From positions 40,752,001-40,816,000 of the forward strand of contig CM044857.1 of assembly GCA_024500155.1 (NCBI GenBank): a DNA stretch of 64,000 nucleotides, written 5' to 3'. Numbering within the stretch: the stretch's first letter is position 1; every line of letters starts with the position of its first letter. Below are positions 25,901-37,300 of this stretch, piece by piece. Source of the stretch: Chenopodium formosanum. Lineage: Eukaryota > Streptophyta > Magnoliopsida > Caryophyllales > Amaranthaceae. A program made the translations under genes and the position numbers. The notes under the pieces are model-generated. The model had not been told where the DNA came from and did no database searches. It saw nothing but the letters and a program-made list of their open reading frames with translations.

Positions 25901-28596
25901 GCAACTTTTAACAATTAGATTAGATTTTGGTCACGTGTTGAATATGTATTGCTTGAAAAAAAAAAAAAAACCAAATTTCCATTTAATAGCATTGAAATTT
26001 TATTTTATTTATGAGTGTCGGAACTTTATAGTAGGAATTATCACTTTTGAATGGAAACCAATTAATCACCTAGGAATCACATAAACACTCAGTGGCTAAC
26101 ATTTTGTTTTCCTTGAAACGTTTTGAATATCAATGAAATGATGCAGAGGTGCCCTCAGGAATACCTGTGTTGGTTGCCCAAAATTTTGTGTTCTAAGAGA
26201 TCATAACTTTAGTTTGAACTTTGAAGTGTTCCTAAATAGTGTGATTCACATGCTGTTCCCGATAAGATAACAGAATTAAAATTTTATTTATGGTGGACAT
26301 ACGTGTTTGAAACTCCACAAAGCTCGGAAGCAGACCCATAATTTATTGTCCCTCATTTTGTCTCTCTTCCTCAGTTTATATCAGCTCCTCAAACTAGCCA
26401 GAAATCTGGTTGTTACTGGCAGTTTCCATGGATCTTGACCAGCCAACCTCTTTAGAACTTCTTTGCATATATTTCGTTGTGTACGCCATTCGGCACCCAA
26501 TCTTCTTGGTTTTAAAGTTTTCATCTGTACTCTATCCTCTCCCCAACATGCGGCTGCCTTTATCAGTTGACATCCTTTTCTTGCTCCTCTAGTCCTCTGA
26601 TTTCTGTACATCTCCCTCTTCATTGTACTTGCCATGTCTCTCTTTGTATTGTGATTTCTCTGTTGGGTTTCATTTAATGGACTTGTGTTTCTGTGGTAAC
26701 CAAATTAAAGCTCATTAATGCAAGGAGAAAGGAGTTTTAATATCTAATAGGTTAGAAGAGTGTTTATTCTAGTGTAATAATTGAAGGTCTAATACATATC
26801 CATGCTCTTTCTGCTCATTTATATATTCTTGTTAATACAGTTGATGAAAAACCTGAGGGTGCTAACTCAGGAAACTTATGATCAGATGCAAGTCTTATTT
26901 TGCTTTTCAATCAGTGATGGTTTCTTAGTTCACATCAATTTGGGTGTCACCAGCAACAATGGAGAATTTTTGCTGATGTAAATTATTTACCATGACTATA
27001 TTTGTATGACTATATTTTTTTTTGGAGAGTTCTAAGTTTAGGTTCTTTTCTCATTATAGAAATTTTGCAGGTTATTGCACTCTTAATTTGGGTGCAGTCA
27101 ATTTAGGACTATTGAAGTGGGACAGGAGTAATTATATTATGGGATTGATGATTGCATTCCTGATATGAATTATTTTGATGTAAACATGTGATTCATCCTA
27201 TCCGAAAGATATATGTAGTGCAGGAGTTCAATTTGGAATGAGATATCAATCTGTAATCTTAGTTACGCATTTACCTTGTGCTAATTTTAGCTATGCCCAT
27301 ATGTTGTTGATGTCAAATTGTAAATTCCCTTTTTATTCCTTTTTCTGTTTGTGCCTACATATGTTGTTCATGACTGTTATTCACGATGGGTAACGTTTAG
27401 TTGCGCTGCTACTTTTTACTAATGTAATTAATTATTCTGTCTCTTCCAGGAGGTTGCTGTTAAGAAGTTCTTAGTCCAAGACTTAACTGGCGATGTGCTT
27501 GTTCAATTTAAGTGTGAAGTAAGTGTTGCTGCTGCCTTTTCCCTTGGTTTCTATTTTTCTTGTTAATTGTTGTTATTTCTTCATTGATTTATTTGCTTAT
27601 TGACTTTATGTTGGTTGTTTCTGTAGGCAGAAATGATGATAAGGCTGAGGCATCCTAATGTTGTTCTCTTTATGGGTGCGGTTACCCGGTCCCCAAATCT
27701 TTCAATCTTAACGGAGTTTATTCCCCGGTTAGTACTGCATCTATCCATAGCAGAATCATTCTAGTTGTCAGATTTAGTTGCACGTAAACTATTAGTTAAT
27801 TTTTGGTCATGGATTTTGCATATCATCTATTCTGAAATGTCTTTTTTATTTAAACAAAAATGTGGTCATATTAGGGATTCTCTTTGGTGTTTATTGTATT
27901 TATTATGGTTCTTTAGATTCTGCTCTATGTTACCAGTGATCATTTAGAGGCTTTATGCAGTTTGAGTGTATGTTAGGTTAAGGTGGTGGTTAGCAGCCTA
28001 GCTGCTTTTAATATATACAGATACTTATGAGAAGACACAATTTGATGTTGGATTTTAAAGGGCACAGCAGGAGTGTAGTTTTATTGCAGTACAGTATTAT
28101 GAAGAAATAATTGGGTATCTAGCAAGGAATTCACAATTGTTTTCGTAAATGAACAACACATGTGGGAGTTGCAGGGCTGTAGGGATTTTAGGAGTCTTCT
28201 AGAAGACTAGAACACAATTCTGTCAAATACCCAGTGAATTTCTAAGCATACATTGATGAATCACAACAAAGTTATTGTATAGGTGTTCACAACACATAGA
28301 TAATGAACCCACCATTTCCAATGTAACCTGAATTCATTAGACATGTACTTTACATGATACTGCAAAGCTTAAATTTTATGAAGCTCCCTGTATGACAATT
28401 GACAGGAAAAAAGTATTGTTATCATTTTTTGAGCTATTTGATTTAGTTTCATCTGCTGTGCTGCACTTCTGAACATGTATTGTTGTTATGCAGGGGCAGT
28501 TTGTACAGATTATTGCATCGATCTGGCGCTCAAATTAATGAATCAAAACGAATGAAAATGGCTCTTGATGTGGTATCATTTCATTTCTATTTCATT

Positions 28597-28631
<35 letters not shown>

Positions 28632-31308
28632 CCTTCTCTTTATATGCTTTGCAAATGTTAATAGTTTCATTTACATATTTGTAGGCTAGGGGAATGAATT
28701 ATCTGCACACGAGTCATCCTACTGTTGTCCATCGAGATTTGAAGTCTCCCAATCTTCTTGTCGATAAAAACTGGGTCGTGAAGGTTAGTTCTTGTGCACC
28801 TTGTATTAAGTCCAATTTATACAACATGGATGCTATGTTTTTGTGTCAAATGGAACCATTCAAGCGTTAGTAAAAGGCTCTTAACTTGAAGTAACATCTT
28901 ATTTAACTTTATCTTGCATTCCATTTTGAAATTAAAAATATTTCAGAAGATGCATGTGTGCTAGCTCACCTATGTCTCGTGAATTTAGACTTTGTATATT
29001 TCGGCAGAACTCTTACACAATTGTTAATGTCGTCAACAGGTCTGTGATTTTGGTCTGTCACGCTTGAAGTACCACACTTACTTATCTTCTAACTCTACTG
29101 CTGGAACGGTAATCCCTTTGATCATCTATGCATTCTTGCATTTTATAAAATGTGGTATAGGAACTAGAGTATTAAATCTAGCCTGTTTGATGGTTTGTGT
29201 CATTGTTCTTTTATTGCTCATCAATTTCTCTCTGCGTTCTGTGCATGGCATAGTTCTGTCAGTGTTATTGACCGAGAACTTAAACTACACAACTCTTTTG
29301 CTCTCTTAAACCAAATTCTGGATAATATAGCCTTATGTAGGTGACCATATGTAAATGTATTAGATCTTCTCGTCTTTCCTATTTTAAAAAAGAAAACAGT
29401 ACAGCAAATGATGCAGATAAAACTGCTTCAGATTGCTTAGCTAGAGAGGCTATGCACTTGCAATAATGCATTTGAAACCCAATTAGCCTAGAATAGCGAA
29501 CTAAGGGGTAATGCAGTCTTAGTGGGATGCATTTGAATCCACATGCTTTCAGTTGAACCAACTCTTAAAATAGCAAACTAGGTTGGGGAGGGGGGGTTCT
29601 AAGGCAGTCTTAGTGGTATGAATTTCGGGAAAGCAGCATGCATATTGGTAGGAGCACCATGTGCATGGTGCTTCTAGGTGTAAAATATAATTTGCATATT
29701 GTGAGTGCAGATAGCTATATTTTCTAACACCAACACCCCCCCCCCCCCAAAAAAAAAAAAAAGAAAAAGGAGCTGTACTCTCTGATCTTAAAAATTAAAA
29801 CAGTTATTGTCCGAGATTGGCTATGGGCAACCAGCCAACCACTAATATTTTAAACTCTGTATCATCCATCTAGCTGAACAAGTGTTATGCGTAGCTAAAT
29901 TGGTTTTGGTTTTAGCTTTCCTCTTTGAATTTTAGTGGAAGAACCTCTTTTTTTATATTTTTGGGTGGGGGAGGGGGGAGGGTGGGGGGGGGGGGGGGTG
30001 GGGGGAGGACAGTGAAGGGAACGGAATGCTAAAGAAAGTTTCTGTGTTTCAATGTAATTCATTTCTGATACTAGTTTACTGAAGCCTTCGTCTCCTTATC
30101 AGAGATTTTCAAAGTCTGTTGGAACAGTTTTATGATAACTTACTGTCCATTTGCCACCCGCAAAACTGAGTGCAAATTCTCTATTGTTATTTTGCTGATT
30201 TGTGTTATACCTTCTACATTTGATTGGATCCTAGCATCGAATAAGGTTTGTGCTGACCATTTCAAAACATTGTACCCCAAGTTTTGTATTCATGTCGAAG
30301 TGTCTCAAGTCTTCTGAAGAGTTGTAGCTAAAATCAGAGTGCATGTGACAGTATTTCTCTCCTTGTATACAAAATATGTCATAAATCTATTCACCCTTAA
30401 AAAAAGAAGAGAACAGGGGCGGGGGGAAGGGGGCGATTGGTAGGATGTATAATGAGAATGCGGCCAAAGATTTTTCTATCAATTAAACAAATGAATTTTG
30501 AGGCTATATTACTAAGACTGGGATACTCATGTCGAACACAGGTATGTCTGAGTGTTTGACTTGTCTATTTATGAATTTTGTATAATTTGGCCCTTAAAGA
30601 ATTTTGCTGAGTGTCCATACTCCAGTCAGTCTCGAGGTTCCGGCATGGGTACTTAAGGTCAAATGAATTGTCTGATTTCAATAGCTTTGAGGAATAAAAT
30701 TGAGTCTGGAATTTTGATTTAGTATTGAAGCTTTGAGAAGTGTCTAATTATGCTGACCACTATTATTGCTAACTGATTGCAGCCTGAATGGATGGCACCT
30801 GAAGTTCTAAGAAATGAGCCATCCAATGAAAAGTAAGTTTAGTTGATTCAAAGCGTGATGTGTTTATGACTATGGGATATGCATTATGCAATCTTCCTAA
30901 TGAAACTGCACTCTTCAGGTGTGATGTTTACAGCTTTGGTGTAATATTGTGGGAATTGGTTACATTAAGTGTACCATGGACTGGGTTAAACCCCATGCAA
31001 GTTGTTGGAGCTGTTGGTTTCCAGAATAGACGCCTTGTAATCCCTGAAGAGGTAGATCCAGTGGTCGCCCAGATAATTCGGGACTGTTGGGAAAAGTAAG
31101 TCATCAATTCACTTTTTGGTCCAGCAGCAGCGTAATTCTTTTCATTGGAAGTCTTGGCGAATGTTTTTTTGTTGTTGCTGATATTTTTTCTATTTCCTTG
31201 GAAATTTTCTTGATCTCCTTTCACAGTGATCCTCGATTGAGGCCCTCTTTCTCACAGATTATCTCTCGCCTTAAAGGTCTTCATCGCTTGGTTGTACAAA
31301 AAGATTAA
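18462..31308 (+). CDS. RAF3-like: Raf-like MAPKKK of the CTR1/EDR1 group (B3 type)
   Basis: Predicted Ser/Thr kinase at the head of a MAP kinase cascade or stress/hormone signalling. Fourteen exons join in frame to 941 aa: 18462-18926, 19330-19770, 20829-20932, 21135-21931, 22019-22270, 25690-25730, 27450-27518, 27627-27727, 28494-28572, 28685-28783, 29040-29108, 30782-30831, 30919-31095, 31227-31308. The N-terminus MSKMKHLLRKLHIG and a Ser/Thr/Pro-rich stretch precede the EDR1 (papain-fold-like) domain at about 130-345, with NTIVLPLG and HRALLFKVLADKLNLPCMLV motifs. The kinase domain covers about 676-936: GIGSYGEV loop, VAVKK (about Lys705), HRDLKSPN (Asp801), DFG (Asp819) and WMAPE (Glu846). 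All catalytic residues are present, so it should be active. By memory the closest Arabidopsis relative is At5g11850 (RAF3). The assignment to RAF3 rather than EDR1 is inference. Confidence 0.95.
22419..22661 (+). mobile_element. Two SINE-like (tRNA-derived) fragments in kinase intron 5
   Basis: A phrase of about 60 bases, GTAAGACTTGTTGGTTTTGAG followed by TTTAAGTCTTG, occurs at about 22426-22480 and again, extended, at 22584-22661. The second copy has a tRNA-like box A (TGGCTAAGATGG) and box B (GAGTTCAAGTCTT). Each copy ends in AGCATTTTTTTAG or a close variant. Length and tail are not resolved, so this may be two truncated SINEs or one with a duplicated head. Confidence 0.5.
22950..22984. repeat. 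(GA)n microsatellite
   Basis: About 17 uninterrupted GA units within kinase intron 5. Confidence 0.95.
23540..23940 (+). mobile_element. L1-type LINE relic (3' end of reverse-transcriptase ORF)
   Basis: The plus strand gives a broken frame with RMLMLRWKCGNILSDKIRN, then GVTDIEVL, then (another frame) a WFGHV-like stretch and further conserved pieces. This is the usual 3' end of plant LINE ORF2, in which 'RMLRWM.G.T..DKIRNE' and 'RLRWFGHVQRR' are characteristic. A T-rich tract follows at about 23950. It lies in sense orientation within kinase intron 5 and is full of stops and shifts. Confidence 0.7.
24653..24672 (+). repeat. G tract in kinase intron 5
   Basis: T19 is followed by GGGGGAGG and a run of about 12 G on the transcribed-RNA sense strand. 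The exact length is uncertain because homopolymers are hard to sequence. Confidence 0.85.
24977..25196. mobile_element. Stowaway-like MITE in kinase intron 5
   Basis: TA at 24977-24978, then CTCCCTCTATGCTC. The right end is TTGGGACGGAAGAAG followed by TA (25195-25196). The inverted ends resemble the Stowaway CTCCCTCCGTCCC consensus but are diverged from each other. A lone Stowaway-like right end (AAAACGGAGGAAGTA) is also seen at about 24394-24408. Confidence 0.6.
29735..30008 (+). repeat. C and G homopolymer tracts in kinase intron 11
   Basis: A C13-14 run followed by A tracts at 29735-29762. At 29962-30008 there are many runs of three or more G (GGGTGGGGGAGGGGGGAGGG, then a G run of about 14). 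A further G-rich patch lies at 30417-30433. The sense RNA has ample G runs to form stacked G-quadruplexes. Exact lengths may be assembly-sensitive. Confidence 0.85.
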
Positions 31309-32674
31309 ACAAGTGTGATATATCCATTGTGTTCATAGTTAGGATTTTTTGCTATGCTCGAAGAGCTGGAGTAACAGGAGCAGCTGAACTGTAGCTGTGT
31401 AAACTGGTATTTTTGTTGCAAAGAAACACAGAACTCTGGATTGTCTGGTGTTGGTTCATTCGAAGCGGGGACTCAGCACTACCACTTCAGAAGTTCAATT
31501 GTGAGAGCTGTGGTTATCCTCAAAAATTGATCGGCTGTGCAAAGCGCAGTGGAGGTTGCCATGGAGGGTTAGCTGTTGTAGGATTGCAAGTGTTAATATT
31601 ATTTAAATATGTGCAAGAAAATACTGACAAAAGAAAATTCCAAAGTGTATAAGTTTCAGTTGGGAAAAAAAAAGGTGAAAATAAAGTGAATAAAACCACA
31701 GTTTTGTGTTTTTTTTTTTTAATTTTATTTTTTTTTATTTTTTATTTTTTGGCAGTATTGTTTTCTACAAGCAATTGAAATTGTAAACACTTGGTTTATA
31801 TATTTACTATTGTGGAATGTAAAGATGAAAATGGGGGGAAAGCAAGATAGTTCATTCCTTATTGTGTTTGTTTTACTTTGGGGGTGGGGAGGTTGATAAG
31901 GGCTATAAGGTAGAAATACATTGCGGTTTTTTGCACTTTGGTGCCCTGCAGTTGCATCGATTGTCGTCGTTTTGGATTGTTTTCTTACATTTAGCATAGG
32001 CATTAATGATAAAATTGGATTTTGGATTTGTAACTTGTATAGTTTATGGAGTTTTCTTATGATATAGTTAGGGACTAAACTTTGTTCTTTTTCAGGTCTT
32101 TTGGGGCTTAAATTTTGAAAATTTTGGGTTTGGGGAACGGGACAACAACTGGATGGAAGTTAGAAAAAAGTGAGTACATCTGATCTATTTCCGCATTTTG
32201 AATTCTGATACTAGTATATATATTCATGGGTATCTGTTGCTCATTTAGAAGAGCTTCAAATGAGTTTTCAAAAAAAAAAAAAAAAAAAATACCATTGTCA
32301 GTGAACGTGTATTCTATACAAGAAAAATTATTTATATTTCTTGTGCACATTTTTATGGATAAAACATGCACATAGAAGAAATTGATGTGATAAAATAAGC
32401 TACAATATTATAATTCGTATATTATTGGAACAGACCAAATGGGTTATACTAAGAATTTTACATGGTAAAAAAAAATAATTTGAAGACCCTAAGTTATTTA
32501 ACAAAATCCATTAAATAACCTAAATAATTAGTTAAAAATAAAAAATAGCTACTGAAAATAAAAATATGTTGCTTTTGTCCTTCTAATCCCCCAACCCTAT
32601 GTTGCCTAATGTCTAATCATTCCAATTGGTTAACCGCATTATCCATATTTTTGTTATCCAATCAATACAATTAT
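31309..32674. other. Kinase 3' UTR and intergenic DNA
   Basis: The 3' UTR probably covers the first 300-400 bases. After that come T/A tracts (31711-31750, 32269-32289). No gene is recognised. Confidence 0.5.
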
Positions 32675-32770
32675 TACCTCTGTTAAATGTTATATGTTAT
32701 GTGCAACTTTGGAATATTTTATATCTCACAAATAATATCCCAAAGTTGCACATAACATTTAACGGAGGTA
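32675..32770. mobile_element. Tiny hairpin MITE (about 92 bp) with TA flanks
   Basis: The left arm CCTCTGTTAAATGTTATATG plus TTATGTGCAACTTTGG pairs with the right arm CCAAAGTTGCACATAAC plus ATTTAACGGAGG. Only about 20 bases remain unpaired. TA lies on both sides. The ends resemble Stowaway (CTCCGTT). Most of the element is stem. Confidence 0.75.
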
Positions 32771-33280
32771 GTACTTTTTTTGTGTCGCTAAAATTGTATT
32801 TGAGACTATAATGTAGGCAACAAGAGAGAAAAAAGGGTAGCAAATTATGTAAGTTGTTAACTCGAGGTTATACAAAAAAGAAAGAATATTTAAGGAAAAT
32901 AACAAGGTGGGGCTAGGTATTTGGAATCTGGAAACATTTTGGAAAAACAAGTTCAAATAATTTGGATTTAGGAAAAATAGTTTCTTATAATTAACCTAAT
33001 TTAATTTAATGTGTGCCTAAACTAGTTAAAATAACTCTAATTAAGAAAATTAGTTTATGATAAGTGAAAGTTAGGTGAATAAAAAGCCCCTTAAATATTC
33101 TCTTTGATAATTTTGCTCTCCGATTTTCACTTACTTGCCTCATTGTAACTTGCCACATTCCGCAAATTAAAAGAATAATTGGGTGAGGGACTTTAGGGCT
33201 CAACCCAAGACATATAGGAGAGAAAAATATTTTGAATGAAAAATAAGAAATCGAGGCATCCCAAAAAAGAAATTTGGGCA

Positions 33281-33885
33281 AGTAATAAAGGAACCAATTC
33301 CCTCAAAATTAAAATAGTTTCCTATTTGCTTTGGTTTTAAAACTAATTCCCACCGTATTGTCCACATAGGATTGGTGGTAGCTTCCTTCCTTTATTTATT
33401 TATTTTTTTTTATTTTTTTATTTTTAAATAAAAAAAAAATTGGTTGAGTGAAGAACCGCTAACGGTGATAGCGGTTCTATACAATAAAACCGCTATCACC
33501 ATTAGCGGTTCTTCTAATTAAAATATGTCACACTTATATTCTTCTTTCCACTTCCTTAATTAGAAGAACTATTAACAGTGATAACGGTTCTATACAATAA
33601 AACTGTATCACCATTAGCGGTTCTTCTAATTAAATTATATCATACTTACAATCTTCTTTCCACTTCCTTAATTGGAAGAACCGCTAATGGTGATAGCGAA
33701 TCTATACAATAAAACCGCTATCATTGTTATCGGTTCTTCACAGAATCAGAATTTTTTTTTAAAAAAATAACGAAGCTACCTCCAATCCTACGTGGACAAT
33801 ATGGTGGGAATTAGTTTTAAACCAAATCAAATAGGGAATTATTTTATCTTTAAGCAATTTTGAGGGAAATCGTTCAGTAATAAAG
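33281..33885. mobile_element. Foldback MULE-MITE with 10-bp target duplication and three internal hairpins
   Basis: The direct repeat AGTAATAAAG flanks the element at 33281-33290 and 33876-33885. The element (33291-33875, 585 bp) has long terminal inverted repeats of about 95-100 bases: the left begins GAACCAATTCCCTCAAAATT, and the right, reversed, GAACGATTTCCCTCAAAATT. A 9-11 bp duplication with long TIRs is the Mutator signature. Between the TIRs are three hairpins of 64-65 bases at 33450-33514, 33563-33626 and 33675-33739, each with GAAGAACCGCTAAC-type arms around a CTATACAATA loop, at 112-113 bp spacing. No coding capacity. Confidence 0.88.
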
Positions 33886-34022
33886 TGAAAGTTTCGGACA
33901 CATATATTTGCGTATAATGAGTGATTAATCATCTTGGACATGATTCTTCAAATGTTCCAAGTATAACATTTTCTTCATCGCACATAAGTAGTTTATGTGG
34001 GAAAAGTGTTAATCAATAACCA

Positions 34023-34092
34023 GGGCGTGTTCTATTCAGCTTAATTTCAGTTCAGTTCAACTCAACTCAGTTTAGTAAATGAGAACAGACCC
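34023..34092. mobile_element. Tourist-like MITE with TTCAG repeats, copy 2 (short)
   Basis: Starts GGGCGTGTTC and ends GAACAGACCC, 70 bp, with TTCAGTTCAG and CAACTCAACTCAG inside. It has the same ends and interior as the copies at 14559 and 58368, but the flanks (CCA and TAT) do not form a clear TAA duplication. Confidence 0.75.
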
Positions 34093-34154
34093 TATGCTTT
34101 ATGAACAATGAGAAATGTGAACAAGACTTTTTTTAACCTCCTACAAATCAATGA

Positions 34155-34205
34155 AATCATAGCTTAGTTGGTTAAAGTGTTGAGATATTATTCAAATCTC
34201 ATTAA
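34155..34205 (+). mobile_element. SINE-like tRNA-derived fragment
   Basis: TAGCTTAGTTGG at 34160-34171 fits the tRNA box A consensus, and ATTCAAATCTC (34189-34200) is a weak box B at the right distance. There is no tRNA fold, so a tRNA gene is unlikely. A truncated SINE head is more plausible. Confidence 0.4.
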
Positions 34206-34319
34206 ATCATGGTTTTTACCAATCTCTAATAATGACCCGACCAACTACTCGTACTCGTACTCGAAATGTAAACGTAGCCATGTAGGAGCTTCTTCCTAGA
34301 ATACAAAATGTACTTCTGA

Positions 34320-34388
34320 ATGACTATATATACCTATTGCAAAATTCAGGCAGAAATTTCTGCTTCTCAGATAAGGGCTTTTTAAGCC
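34320..34388 (+). promoter_or_regulatory. Core promoter and short leader of CGLD27
   Basis: CTATATATACC at 34323-34333 is a good TATA box about 60 bases before the ATG at 34389, implying a leader of about 30 bases. No upstream ATG is seen in it. Confidence 0.55.
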
Positions 34389-37300
34389 ATGGCCAAAACC
34401 TTCTTAAACTCACCAAAACTTTCACTTTCACCCCCAACCTTCTTCATCTTCTCCACCCCTTTCTCTCTCCTACCTTCATCCAAACCCCTCAATTTTCCCC
34501 CAAAAAGATGAATCAATCTTCCCTTAAACCCTAACCCTTCAAAATTCTTCAGAAATTACAGCACCCCACCAGGAACAGAGTGTCCTGTTCCTTTAGATCA
34601 ACAACCCATTAATGAATATCAAAATCTATCAAATTCCTTCCCTTTTTCATGGGCATCAGGCGATGTTGTTGAATATGCTTCTAGATTGTTTGCCACTGGT
34701 CTTTCCTTTGGTCTTCTTGTAGGATTACCCGTTTCTTGGTTTGGGTCAGTCGGGTTTGATCATGACCCGGTTAAAGTGGTTTTGGGTTCGGTTTCGAGTG
34801 GTTTGTTTGTTGTTACTTTGGCTGTTTTGAGGATGTACTTGGGTTGGGCTTATGTGGGCAATCGCTTACTCAGTGCCACTGTTGAATGTAATGTGATTTT
34901 TTTACTAGTGTTTTTTTGAATTTGAATTGGATGTTCATTCGAGAGCATGATGTGCATTATTGCTTAATTGGCTGTGGGGAGGTTGGGGGATGTATTGATT
35001 TGTGGGTATGTGTCTGATGAATGTGTTTTCTGTTTGATTTCAGATGAGGAGACGGGATGGTATGATGGTCAGGTATATTTTTTGCTTACACATTGCTTAT
35101 TTCTATTGGTTCTAGTTGAATTTTCTCAAAGATTAATGTTTGGAAGAGATAATGAGAATTTAGGAAAGTTGATTGAAATATTGAAATAAAAAGTAGGAAC
35201 TTTTTTTGAATGAAACTGAGTAATTAATGCTTCGAGTTTTTTATTTATTTTATTTTAATAATATTATTATGAATTGCATTGGATTATGTTAATTTGCAAA
35301 AATAATTTAGTCTTGTTGAGCCCTTGTAAACTTTGGAATTATACTTGGAAAATTGTAATGGCAAAATGTAGTGAGTTTATGGGTGAAGGTGTACTTTGTG
35401 AATGGTGAACATGGGTCTTTTTGATTTCTAGGGATCATTGAGAGAAATTGAGGTGCTAGTTTCTTTTGAGGTTTGAAAATTTTGAAAGCAGCATCCATCA
35501 CTCATCTCAATTCCTTAGTGTTAGAGCAATTATTGCCAATTTATCATCGTTGAACCCAGGAGAAAAAAGTTGTTTGAATATCAGGACAATGATCGAGTTA
35601 TCCCGAGGTTGCTACACTGTGATGAGCAAGCTCAGTTGGTATCTTTTATTTGATGCAGAAGCTTAGGCCTTTCTGTCGCGGGTAAAAGGAGTAGCTGAAC
35701 CCTAGGCTCTTTGGTAAAAATCCTAACATAGAGTCCCATGATCATTGTACTTCCATCTAAATAGATAAAAGCAACATGTTTTTCTCCTTCTACTCTTCTT
35801 TGTTGTGCCTTGAATTCATAAGGTTGCTATCTATCAAAAAAGAGGTTTCTAGTATAAGATGTGTTGTGTTTTTTGAGTTAATGCATGAATTTATGTCTTA
35901 GGGATTTAGTATCCTCTTCAGTCTATGAAATTGGTGGGAAGTATCTCAAATTTTGAGTTGGATGTTCATATCTTTGTAAAGGTTTAAGTGTGACATTATA
36001 GGTTAAATGGTATGCCCAAGTCACCTCAACTTGTTTAATGGATTGGGATTAATTTTGAGGATTGAGTCATTAAGCTCATTAAGGCAAGAGATAAGAAGAG
36101 TAAGGAAGAGATAATACAAAGATTTATGACGCCTTGCCTAAATGGACCGGTTTCCTTGAAGATGGTGAAGTTGTAATCATTTAGTTCGTTAAGGCACAAT
36201 CAATGTCATGGGAGGAATTGAGTTTGAATGGCTTAGGATGCTGGCCTAGTTATCAAATTTGCTGTATAAAAATCTGTTATTCAGAAAGAAAGTTACTGGC
36301 TTACTGCGGTTTGGGATTGGAGTATTAGCTGTAGTACCATTTATGGTGCTAGACCATATAGCACTGCCTCATGAATAGAAATTGTTTTTATTTCTTTGCT
36401 ATTTGCTAAATTAGTTGTTGGTGATGTATATAGACAACTTGATCATGATTTTGTAATATAAATTTTGAGCTTTAACCACTCCTGGGATATCTTGAACTTA
36501 ATTTGTTAATAGAAGTTTCTCAAAATGAGATACTTGTCTGTGTATAAATTTTTTTTAGTAAGATTAGCTTTCTCTATTCAGTTTTATGATCTGACCCTAA
36601 AGACCCTACTAATGAATCCAAACCTCCAAAGTAGGATCCAAATTTGACCATTTCTGGTAGTATCAAAATTCTATTTAATTTAATTACTTACAGTCATGAA
36701 TCTGTTTAAAGAAGCAGAGGAAGGCTGAACCTTTCAAAATACAGAAAGTTTTGAATGTCCAGGCTTGAACTAATGCCATTTGGTAGAGGACAATATATAA
36801 TTTCTGATCAACCCAGGGAGTTCTATTCTACAAGAATATGCTGTGAACATTTAAAGAGCTGAATGCAGTGCTTACTCTTAGTGAAGCCACCCTGCTGTTT
36901 AGAGCTATCAATGAGAAGACAGTAGGGGAAATGTTGTTCTTCGCCTTCTTCCAACTTCTGATTTAACTAAAGGATGATGTTGGGTTGTTTTATTGGGTAG
37001 CAGAAATGAAGTTGCCTGCATTAGTAGGCTGGAACCTCTATTTAAGTTTGGGCATGAATTATGTAGGAGCCATAACTGGAACAGGGAGTAGTGAAACTAT
37101 AGGGATGGGCACCATTTATTATGGTAATGACTTCAAGAAAATATGTTACGTTTTTTTTATTTTTTTTTATAATAATTTCATTATTAAGTAATTTTTTGTC
37201 TATTAAATTAGGAATTCTCTGTTTGACTGCTTGCTTTTGCTTTGTTGAACTCACTAATTGCTTATTTTTATCCCCTCATCAAAACATAAAGTATAACAAA

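Noticed and set aside
33450..33739. CRISPR-like repeat array
   Set aside because: The three units are hairpins with near-identical spacers inside an element with TIRs and a target duplication, so a transposon explains them.
34155..34205. tRNA gene
   Set aside because: Box A fits but box B is weak and no cloverleaf or acceptor stem can be drawn; kept only as SINE-like.
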